Below, piece by piece: positions 8,368 through 15,182 of a stretch of DNA of 61,825 bases (positions are counted from its first letter, which is position 1; each line of letters begins with the position of its first letter). The stretch covers positions 1 through 61,825 of the forward strand of contig WGMW01000035.1 of NCBI GenBank assembly GCA_016124845.1, read 5' to 3'. A program made the position numbers and the translations under genes. The stretch comes from Flavobacteriales bacterium (GTDB lineage: Bacteria > Bacteroidota > Bacteroidia > UBA10329). The notes beneath the pieces are model-generated. The model was given only the letters and a program-made list of their open reading frames with translations. It ran no database searches and was not told where the DNA came from.

Positions 8368-10032
8368 TCAGTTTAGGATGAACTTGTTGATAGAGAACGT
8401 TTCACAACCTTGCAGCAACTGCACATAATAGATTCCCTTTGGTACGTCATGAAGGTCGAAGTTCAGTTCGGTTTGTCCTTTTGGGAGATTACAACTTCTG
8501 GTTTCAACGAGTTGTCCGAGGTTGCTGTAGACCTTTAGTGTGACCAAAAGATTTTCAGGTGCAGATACCTGAAGATTGAATTGACCGCTGTTCGGGTTAG
8601 GATACAAAGTGGTGTTCATAACCATGGATGTTTCTTCCTTCTTCTCACAAACATCCTGGTTGACAAGTTTCGAAATTCCATCGAGATTTGATTGCAAACT
8701 GCTATCGGCCAATGCTTTATGCAAAAAGATTGCAGTTGAATCATCCTCAAGTTTTGAGATGTTCTGTGTCAACGCGAACGAGTAAATATCATCCGATCCG
8801 AGACCACCGGAACGGTTGGAAGTGAAATATCCTGAGATCGAATCCAGAAAAATGATTCCGAAATCATCACCTTTTGAATTTAGGGGGAAGCCCAGGTTTG
8901 TTGGCTTTACCCAGCCGAGAATGCGTGGATCATTGGAAGGCACCACTTTGAATATGTCCAATCCTCCAAGCCCAGCTCTACCTGAAGATGAGAAATAGAG
9001 GTCACCGTTGGGTTGAATACTTGGAAACATTTCGTCACCCTCTGAATTGACAAATTGTCCCAGATTCTGCGGAGCATTCCATGAGTCGGTTTTTTCAGAA
9101 TAATAGGAAACGTAGATGTCCTTGCCACCGAACCCACCTGGCATATCAGATACAAAGAACAATGCTTTTAGGCTGTCAGAATAGGATGGATGTCCGAATG
9201 TAGCTCCAAATTCGGCCTGGTCGGCAAATCGGATAGGAAAGGATTCTCCGGCCATCTCTCCTTTCAGGAACGCATACCAAAGTCCGCATTTGTGGTGGTC
9301 GCATCGTGTAAAGAAGATGACGTTTCTGTGGTGATCAAAACTCACGGCTCCTTCAGCGCCATTCCTGTTCACAGAAGTGTCAAGTCTGGTCGGTGCGGTC
9401 CAATCGGCACCATTCTTTTTCGTTAGATAGACAGCGGTGCGGGAGGCAGCATCGGTTTCTCCATTTACAACATGACGGTTTGAACTGAACATCAGCACCC
9501 GATGTGTCTTATCCACGAACATGGGGGCGAATTCCATGGACGAAGAACTTAGCTGTCTATTGACACTCACGCTGAACGGTTCGGGATTTGCCAGCCAGGC
9601 TTCACTCATTTTCATGCCTGTAAGCAGAGCCTGTCCTTTCCCTCTCATTGGATGTTCCTTTGACTTTCTGATGTATCGTTTCACTGTGCGGGTGGCCTCC
9701 TTTATTCTATCAGATTCGCGGAGCATAATGGCCAACTCATAAATCGCCTCGAGATCGTAGCGGTCTTTGGCGATCGAACGTTTCAAATACTCCGTGGCAG
9801 ATTCCAGATTATTCATGGATCGGAAGCAATACGCCATACGGTAGTAGATGCGCGAGTCATCCCAACGGTCTTTGGAGTAGGAAAGAGATGTTGTGTATAG
9901 TTCCAAGGCCTTCTGATAGTTGGCATTATTGGCCTGCGTCTGTGCAAGGTCAATAAGAGAATCAACTTGATTTTGACCTTGGACAAGGCCTGAACAGAAG
10001 AGGAGGGAAATTAAGGTAAAGGTTCTAAGCAT
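8368..10032 (-). CDS. T9SS cargo with TPR and PD40 beta-propeller repeats
   Basis: 554 residues from the ATG at 10032, where the signal peptide starts (MLRTFTLISLLFCSGLVQGQ). Two or three TPRs (about 25-110) are followed by PD40/WD40-like propeller blades (about 150-420). The propeller carries motifs such as GGFGGKDIYVS and GRAGLGGLDIF seen in PorE/OmpA-like proteins of Bacteroidota. The end is a type IX sorting domain (LYPNPNSGQFNLQV... to FILN). It is expected on the cell surface or secreted. No OmpA peptidoglycan-binding domain is present, which separates it from PorE. Ligand or enzymatic role is unknown. Confidence 0.85.
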   Translation of the reverse strand: MLRTFTLISLLFCSGLVQGQNQVDSLIDLAQTQANNANYQKALELYTTSLSYSKDRWDDSRIYYRMAYCFRSMNNLESATEYLKRSIAKDRYDLEAIYELAIMLRESDRIKEATRTVKRYIRKSKEHPMRGKGQALLTGMKMSEAWLANPEPFSVSVNRQLSSSSMEFAPMFVDKTHRVLMFSSNRHVVNGETDAASRTAVYLTKKNGADWTAPTRLDTSVNRNGAEGAVSFDHHRNVIFFTRCDHHKCGLWYAFLKGEMAGESFPIRFADQAEFGATFGHPSYSDSLKALFFVSDMPGGFGGKDIYVSYYSEKTDSWNAPQNLGQFVNSEGDEMFPSIQPNGDLYFSSSGRAGLGGLDIFKVVPSNDPRILGWVKPTNLGFPLNSKGDDFGIIFLDSISGYFTSNRSGGLGSDDIYSFALTQNISKLEDDSTAIFLHKALADSSLQSNLDGISKLVNQDVCEKKEETSMVMNTTLYPNPNSGQFNLQVSAPENLLVTLKVYSNLGQLVETRSCNLPKGQTELNFDLHDVPKGIYYVQLLQGCETFSINKFILN

Positions 10033-10151
10033 GAGGTTGAATTTATTCTGCAACGAAAAAGATAAACGGAAATTACTTGGATGAATCAGCTAATCAGGAA
10101 ATAATGTTAGACATGTTGATCAGTAGTAGATTCATCTGATCGATTTCGGTG

Positions 10152-10616
10152 TCACTCTATTCGTTTTAGGATTATTTGCAAAGTGCCGCTGTTGTTGTCG
10201 AAGAAGCCTTTGGCATCGTTGGGGAAAAGGAACAGTTCGCCACTTCGTTTCATGGTTACGATTGTGGAGGTTCCGATCGGAAATTTCCAATTTCCCACCT
10301 TTCCGCAAAGCTTCATGTAAAATTGACCCGGCATGGGTTTCAGTAGCATCCCGAAGAACATGGGAGCCGTAAAACCCTTGAAGCCGTTGGCATCGGTTGC
10401 AGGGAAATTGGCATCTTGCCATTGGCCATCAACCGTTATCTCATAGCTTTCTCCTTTATGCACAATGATGGTCGTGGGTTGAAACAGCTTATCGGCAACC
10501 ACATTAACGTTGTGCTGTGGTGTTTGTCCCATCACCCAGCTTGGTAGTAGAAAAACAACGCAAGTGATAAGGTGAACCGGAAAACAAATCTCATCCCACT
10601 TCAATTCAATCTCCAT
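10152..10616 (-). CDS. Secreted LecA (PA-IL)-like lectin-fold protein
   Basis: 154 residues from the ATG at 10616; a GTG at 10622 overlaps the upstream stop as GTGA and adds two residues. A hydrophobic export signal (ICFPVHLITCVVFLLPSW) precedes a beta-sandwich domain. Similarity to the Pseudomonas lectin LecA is visible in VDGQWQDA and in the C-terminal PNDAKGFFDNNSGTL. There Asp134, Asn141 and Asn142 keep the D-x6-N-N spacing of the LecA calcium site; the Thr position is Phe. Calcium-dependent galactose binding is therefore possible but not certain. The leader is unusually acidic before the hydrophobic part, so the true start may be further in. It is the last gene of a five-gene leftward operon. 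Confidence 0.6.
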   Translation of the reverse strand: MEIELKWDEICFPVHLITCVVFLLPSWVMGQTPQHNVNVVADKLFQPTTIIVHKGESYEITVDGQWQDANFPATDANGFKGFTAPMFFGMLLKPMPGQFYMKLCGKVGNWKFPIGTSTIVTMKRSGELFLFPNDAKGFFDNNSGTLQIILKRIE

Positions 10617-10618
10617 CC

Positions 10619-11362
10619 TCACTCCGCAAAAAGCTCTTCCAACACATCCACCTCAATGGCAATGATGATGTCGAAGATGCGCAACTGATCGTCCGCAGAG
10701 AGTTCGTCAAAGAGCATATTGCCCTCCACAAGCATGTTCAGCCCCACTTCCAGCCCCGCAATTTCAGTAGCTGAATATCGGCCTCTCGATTTTTTCATTC
10801 TGGCAATGAGCTCTTGCGTGATCTGGATGACCTCTCTTACCAACGGCCGGTCGTAAAGCACCTCAAGCAGATCGCGCACGTTCTCAATAAAAGCATCAAT
10901 ATCCTTTCTTCTAAGCGCTTTGATGAACGAGTTGATATCGTCATTGGAGTAGGGAGGCAGTTTGCCGCTCTTCTTGGCCTTCCACACCAGTTTTGCTTCA
11001 AAATCGGTGGCCTGGCGGAAGGATTTGAAACCCTTTATCCCGGCTCCCATCAGTTTGGGAATGCTCCTGCCATGTCGCAGAACAATGGCTGCCGAATCAA
11101 ACAGAATACGAAGCAGTTTGTCGGGGTGAGTGAGGTAATTGTCCAAACTGTTGAAGGCCTCATTGAGTAAAGCCCTCTTTTCGGGGAGCGGGTACATCTG
11201 CTCCAGAAAAAAATCGCGGTAGCGTATCATTCTATCCTCATCGAACGATGCTGGAATGTCGTACTTGCTGCTGATCTTATCGTATTGATAACGGTCCTTT
11301 ACCAGATTGCGGAACCCGATGATCACCCCGTCCAATATTTCTTCGTCACTTGCTTTGCTCAT
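10619..11362 (-). CDS. Conserved hypothetical cytoplasmic helical protein
   Basis: 247 residues, no signal peptide and no clear membrane segment; almost entirely predicted helix with many charged residues. The family is not recognised. It lies 6 bases after the transglutaminase-like gene and its stop overlaps the GTG of the LecA-like gene, so it belongs to the same operon as the DUF350 and DUF1361 proteins. A cytoplasmic partner of those membrane proteins is a possible role, by context only. Confidence 0.65.
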   Translation of the reverse strand: MSKASDEEILDGVIIGFRNLVKDRYQYDKISSKYDIPASFDEDRMIRYRDFFLEQMYPLPEKRALLNEAFNSLDNYLTHPDKLLRILFDSAAIVLRHGRSIPKLMGAGIKGFKSFRQATDFEAKLVWKAKKSGKLPPYSNDDINSFIKALRRKDIDAFIENVRDLLEVLYDRPLVREVIQITQELIARMKKSRGRYSATEIAGLEVGLNMLVEGNMLFDELSADDQLRIFDIIIAIEVDVLEELFAE

Positions 11363-11368
11363 ATTCCA

Positions 11369-12220
11369 TTATCCGTTTGCCCCACCATTTCTGACGTACT
11401 TGGACGACACCTTCCACCTGTCTTTGTGGTGACTGCGCTCGCCTTCTATCTTCGGTACGTAAAAATACGTTCCATCAAACATGAAATCGGGATGATACCG
11501 TGGTTGAAGGATGGCCAGCGGATAATGCCCGTTTTTGGAAAGATTGCTCTTCTGTGTGGCTTCCAATATGTATTCCTTTCCATTCATGTAAAGCACTACC
11601 CAAGCATGTCCTTCCGTATCGTAGGTTCCGCAGGCAACCCGCGTTTCGTAACCTAAGGAATTCAGCCAGTCGCAAAGGATGATGCTATGGTCTTCGCAAT
11701 CGCCCCGTGTGTTGGCGTATGCCTCAACGGAGTATTGCCATACATCCATCTGCCCATCATATTGTTTCTCATCCAGCATGTACTGCTTGCGCATGGCCAA
11801 TGTTTTGAGCGGAATGCCGAGAAACTTGGTGGCAAAGGGCTGGTAGTTGCTCAAATAGCCCTGCACAAAATGTTGTCTAAGGTCGGTGCCCTTTGCGCTG
11901 GCTACATTACTGCCATCAACATTTGTCCAGTAAAGCACGTACCTGTCTGTTTTACCGTACATGGATGCCGTGGCCTTCGCAAACTCCTCGGCACTGAAGG
12001 AGTAGAGGCCGTCTGCCGAAGTGATACTACCACCGTTCTTTCCCCAATAGCTGCTGTCATTGAGTGTAACGGGAGGTAGTTCAGGAATATCCAACACGAT
12101 CCTCCTCTTGCTTTTTTCCTTCACCGTTGGTGGTTCCGGTTCGTTCAGAAGACCTGAAAGCACGAAAACCAACAGCACAATGATGCCGCACAGTCTCCAA
12201 AGTATCTTCCAAGAGTTCAC
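11369..12220 (-). CDS. Membrane-anchored transglutaminase-like protein
   Basis: 283 residues. One N-terminal membrane helix (about 8-25) is followed by a Pro-rich linker and a transglutaminase/papain-like domain. The catalytic set is visible: Cys175 in NTRGDCEDHS, His205 in DTEGHAWV and Glu220 in the third position (YILEA) where Asp is usual. The active domain faces the periplasm. Such domains cleave or form amide bonds, and here the target is probably in the envelope. It is 3 bases from the DUF350 gene upstream and 6 from the unknown gene downstream, so it is clearly co-transcribed. Confidence 0.8.
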   Translation of the reverse strand: MNSWKILWRLCGIIVLLVFVLSGLLNEPEPPTVKEKSKRRIVLDIPELPPVTLNDSSYWGKNGGSITSADGLYSFSAEEFAKATASMYGKTDRYVLYWTNVDGSNVASAKGTDLRQHFVQGYLSNYQPFATKFLGIPLKTLAMRKQYMLDEKQYDGQMDVWQYSVEAYANTRGDCEDHSIILCDWLNSLGYETRVACGTYDTEGHAWVVLYMNGKEYILEATQKSNLSKNGHYPLAILQPRYHPDFMFDGTYFYVPKIEGERSHHKDRWKVSSKYVRNGGANG

Positions 12221-12223
12221 TGA

Positions 12224-12454
12224 CTATCCTTTCAGTCCGAATGAGATGATGAGCGCCACAAACAATAGAATGGCCGATGCGGCAATGGCCACCGACACGT
12301 TATTGTTCTTCAGTTCTTCTTGAATGTCCACCTTGGTCAGCAGCACGCGGTCCACAAAACCGAGCGCCAGAATGGCCACCACCAGCGAAATGAAGGCGTA
12401 AACGATATTGATGGACAGGTTGAAGAGCGTGGCTTCGAAGAATTCCCAGTTCAT
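12224..12454 (-). CDS. DUF350-family small membrane protein
   Basis: 76 residues with two membrane helices and the DUF350 (YjfL-like) signature: ISLVVAILALGFVDRVLL, then ELKNNNVSVAIAASAILL. The family is found near transglutaminase-like and amide-ligase genes in other bacteria, and the pairing here with a transglutaminase-like gene 3 bases downstream fits that pattern. Biochemical function is unknown. Confidence 0.85.
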   Translation of the reverse strand: MNWEFFEATLFNLSINIVYAFISLVVAILALGFVDRVLLTKVDIQEELKNNNVSVAIAASAILLFVALIISFGLKG

Positions 12455-12483
12455 AGGTTACAGATTGATGCGAGCCTAAGTTA

Positions 12484-13137
12484 CTATCCGTTTTCGATTT
12501 CATGGCCACGGAGAGAATGCAGAGACGCATACAGCAGACTCAAGAACAATCCGAAAACGATGGTCATGCCCCACGAACGGGGATGAGTGAACGGGTCGAG
12601 CACATGTGAGGAAACCTCCATGAACAGCCCGGTGGGGTCGGTCAGCACATCCCAACTGTTGAAGCGCATGTAGCGGCCAATGTAAACTCCGAAGGCACTG
12701 ACGAACAGCATCAGGTACACAGACAATCTCGCGCTGAATGCTCCCATCATGGAACGCAATTTCTGTTCAATTCTTGCCAACCCCATATAACCGAAAAGGA
12801 TGCCTGTCCAAGCCAAGGTAAGGATCAGAAAAGTGTCGTACCAGATAATGCTGGAGCGTGAGAACTGCAGATGGAACAGGTCGGTGAAAATGTACGGTGC
12901 GTTCGGAAAGAAGAGAATCCACAAACCAATAACGGCCACGTTGTAGAAGCGATGCGGCCATGTTCGTTTGTCAGACAGTCCGAGGGCAAGCAGATAGGGA
13001 ATGGCCGCCAGAAACAGATTCCAAGTAAGGAACAGATACGTGATGCTATCGGTGTAAAAGATGCGTGCAGAGATAAGTGCCACACTTAGCGTGGAAAAGC
13101 TGATAAGCAGTCGGAGTTCGTTGGTGATGACTTTCAT
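12484..13137 (-). CDS. DUF1361-family membrane protein
   Basis: 217 residues with about six membrane helices and the DUF1361 signature (FLTWNLFLAAIPYLLAL, then FFPNAPYIFTDLFHL). Function unknown. It is the first gene of the leftward five-gene operon (DUF1361, DUF350, transglutaminase-like, unknown, LecA-like), 29 bases before DUF350. The start ATG at 13137 leaves about 230 bases of intergenic DNA to the divergent lipoprotein gene. Confidence 0.85.
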   Translation of the reverse strand: MKVITNELRLLISFSTLSVALISARIFYTDSITYLFLTWNLFLAAIPYLLALGLSDKRTWPHRFYNVAVIGLWILFFPNAPYIFTDLFHLQFSRSSIIWYDTFLILTLAWTGILFGYMGLARIEQKLRSMMGAFSARLSVYLMLFVSAFGVYIGRYMRFNSWDVLTDPTGLFMEVSSHVLDPFTHPRSWGMTIVFGLFLSLLYASLHSLRGHEIENG

Positions 13138-13313
13138 GGTAACGGGTTCATTTTCCTAACGATTCCGGTGGCTTGGCATTATATGAGTTTTGTTAAAAAT
13201 CCTGAAATGGATGTTTTTCTACATTCTTGTTACGTGTTGTAGGTACCATGCTCTCGTTTGGTGCTGATGTGTTTCAAGACATGGACTTAATTGATGGATT
13301 AATTGTTCATAAT

Positions 13314-13344
13314 GTTGTAGGTTGTATTTGTTTTGCTATAATTG
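13314..13344 (+). promoter_or_regulatory. Candidate Bacteroidota-type promoter
   Basis: A -7-like TATAATTG at 13337-13344 (consensus TAnnTTTG, one mismatch) lies 19 bases after a GTTG at 13314 that fits the -33 TTTG box. It ends 24 bases before the lipoprotein ATG at 13369. Confidence 0.35.
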
Positions 13345-13368
13345 CAGAAAAATAAACTTAAAATTATT

Positions 13369-13980
13369 ATGAAAAAGAAAAACTGGTTACTGATGATCGG
13401 AGTAATTTCTGTAGTTGGATTCTCAACTTCATGTAACAATGATAGTGAGGTTCCTCAAGACCCTACTCCGGCCAATGTGCTATGCGATGGAAACGGTTCC
13501 ACTTCCTTCTTTCCACTTGCGGCAGACAATGTTTGGACCTATAGCGGTGTCACAACGACCACCAAGACCGTTACCAACGTTGAAACGGTTGGCGGAGAGC
13601 AGCAGTTTACGGTTAACGTTCATGGGTTGAATACGTACACCGAGGTTTATAACGTAGGTGCAAATGGCGATGTATTTTTTCATTCGCCCGGAGATTCTGG
13701 ACTTGATTCCACTTATCTTTATGTACCTGCCAACCCAACACTGAATCAGGAGTGGAGCTACACCATCAGTTTTGATGGGCATATCAGAAGAAAGATCACC
13801 TCGCTAACGGCTACGATAACTACCTCTCATTGTACTTATGAAAACTGTGTCGAGGTGAAGTCTTATGATGGAACAGGAGATTACCTCTATGCTCATTACT
13901 ACAAAGAGGGAGTTGGCCTCGTAAAGATTGATTATGGGCTGACGACAGATAATGTATTGACCTCAGTTACACTCAATTGA
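13369..13980 (+). CDS. Lipoprotein of unknown function
   Basis: 203 residues from the ATG at 13369, giving a lipoprotein signal peptide (MKKKNWLLMIGVISVVGFSTSC). The body is beta-rich and Thr/Val-rich, with FFPLAADNVWTYSG, a segment common in Bacteroidota lipoproteins of unknown role, and a YYKEGVGLVKIDYG motif typical of that group. It stands alone, with its own promoter candidate and a strong terminator immediately downstream. Confidence 0.75.
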   Translation: MKKKNWLLMIGVISVVGFSTSCNNDSEVPQDPTPANVLCDGNGSTSFFPLAADNVWTYSGVTTTTKTVTNVETVGGEQQFTVNVHGLNTYTEVYNVGANGDVFFHSPGDSGLDSTYLYVPANPTLNQEWSYTISFDGHIRRKITSLTATITTSHCTYENCVEVKSYDGTGDYLYAHYYKEGVGLVKIDYGLTTDNVLTSVTLN

Positions 13981-14001
13981 TCGGTATCTGACCGTCATTT
14001 G

Positions 14002-14033
14002 CAACGGGTTTCACCATGCGGTGAAACCCGTTG
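14002..14033 (+). terminator. Strong terminator hairpin after the lipoprotein gene
   Basis: A perfect 14-base stem (CAACGGGTTTCACC paired with GGTGAAACCCGTTG) with a 4-base loop, 21 bases after the stop codon. The following T-run is short (TTCATTA), so the hairpin may act in part as an RNA stabiliser. Confidence 0.75.
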
Positions 14034-14067
14034 TTCATTAATAGCGGTTATTTCGGTTTCTGCATCC

Positions 14068-14130
14068 TCAAAACCCCGTTTCACACCTTCAAACCCCCGT
14101 TTCACACGCTCAAAACCCGGTTTCACAGAA
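14068..14130 (+). repeat. Three 21-base direct repeats
   Basis: Three contiguous copies of a TCAAAACCCCGTTTCACAC-type unit start at 14068, 14089 and 14110, exact period 21. They share the GTTTCAC core with the terminator stem just upstream. Confidence 0.85.
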
Positions 14131-14360
14131 TTGCGCGTTTTTGTAAGCATTGATTTTTGCAGCTTTGATAAGCGTTATACAACGTCAAGCAGACATTAAA
14201 GTATGTGTAATTGACGTTATGATAAGTAGAATGCTTTTTGAACGTTGTAACTGGTGCGTTAGACGATGTCAAACGCTTGATTGACGTAGAAACTTGGCCA
14301 TAAGGGCATGTAAAGTCTCCGTTTGACGGTGTTTAACGCAGCTTGAACAATGCAGAATGT
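14131..14360 (+). other. Intergenic region with degenerate periodic motifs
   Basis: No gene is visible. Short motifs of the type TGTnTAACG or its variants recur at about 14203, 14243, 14266, 14307, 14328 and 14371. The spacing is close to 21 or 42 bases, which continues the period of the repeats before it. It may be an array of protein-binding sites for the next gene. Confidence 0.4.
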
Positions 14361-14381
14361 CCGTTACATGATGTGTAACGG
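14361..14381 (+). promoter_or_regulatory. Inverted repeat upstream of the Fn3 gene
   Basis: CCGTTACA-TGATG-TGTAACGG, a perfect 8-base inverted repeat ending 29 bases before the ATG at 14411. It is well placed to be an operator or a leader hairpin. Confidence 0.45.
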
Positions 14382-14410
14382 AGGATTAACAGACCAACCT
14401 GAAATGGAAC

Positions 14411-15043
14411 ATGAAAACAGCTAAGCTGAAAATGGGGCTGAGAGGGCTCAGCGTCTCCAAATTCAACACCCGATGTGCGACCATTACAGATGCGGTGGAA
14501 GCAAACGCTGCCACGTTTCAAACGCCCCGCCCCACGATAGCCGTATTGCGTGATGCCATCCAATTGTTGGACGTCCGCCAGCAGGCGGTAGACCAGAAAT
14601 CGGGCAAAACTGCCACCTACCTGCGCAATGAGGCCAAAACCACGTTGCACAACCACATGCGTACCTTGGCCATCTATGTGGACGGTGTGGCCAAAGGCGA
14701 TGGCAAGATCATCCTGCTTTCAGGGTTCGACCTGATGAAGGATTCGGAAACGGTAGGGTTGTTGCCCCCGCCCGGTACGATCACGCCAGAGGCTGATAGG
14801 CTTGGGCTGGGCGTTATCCGCCTGTTCTGGAAAGGGGTGAACCCCAGTAAAGGCTACCTTGCAAGCATTGCACCCGTAAATGATGACGGGAGCATGGGCG
14901 AATGGTACACCACCAAGGCCAAACGGCTCAGTCACCTGTTCACCGGGTTGGAAAGCGGAAAGCTGTATGCCATGCGCGTGGCCACTCTCAGTGCCGCAGG
15001 CCAAGGAACTTGGAGCCACATAGTGACCTACAGACCGCAATAG
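14411..15043 (+). CDS. Small Fn3-domain protein of a Bacteroidota-specific family
   Basis: 210 residues without a signal peptide. The N-terminal half is helical (LSVSKFNTRCATITDAVEAN, TFQTPRPTIAVLRDAIQLL). The GILPPP-like hinge (VGLLPPPGTI) and a C-terminal fibronectin type III domain (about 120-208, LFWKGVNPSKGY, FTGLESGKLYAMRVA) match a family I have seen in many Bacteroidota. Function is unknown. Export, if any, is not by a standard signal peptide. The upstream region with periodic repeats and an inverted repeat suggests special regulation. Confidence 0.75.
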   Translation: MKTAKLKMGLRGLSVSKFNTRCATITDAVEANAATFQTPRPTIAVLRDAIQLLDVRQQAVDQKSGKTATYLRNEAKTTLHNHMRTLAIYVDGVAKGDGKIILLSGFDLMKDSETVGLLPPPGTITPEADRLGLGVIRLFWKGVNPSKGYLASIAPVNDDGSMGEWYTTKAKRLSHLFTGLESGKLYAMRVATLSAAGQGTWSHIVTYRPQ

Positions 15044-15182
15044 GGCACGGCTACCATTCATTCTCCATTTCCGCCATTCATCAACTCAAACCCACCATTT
15101 ATCAATTGGGGAAAGAAGGTTGTTGGATTATTGGTATGTTTGAGAGGCTGGAAATGGATAGCAATAAATTCAGAGTTTGAAT

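Noticed and set aside
14068-14130. Repeats considered as a CRISPR array
   Set aside because: Units are 21 bases, contiguous and without spacers; no cas genes.
13999-14199. 66-codon frame with heptad-like repeats (SKPRFTP)
   Set aside because: It begins inside the terminator hairpin and its repeats mirror the 21-base DNA repeats; no start signal.
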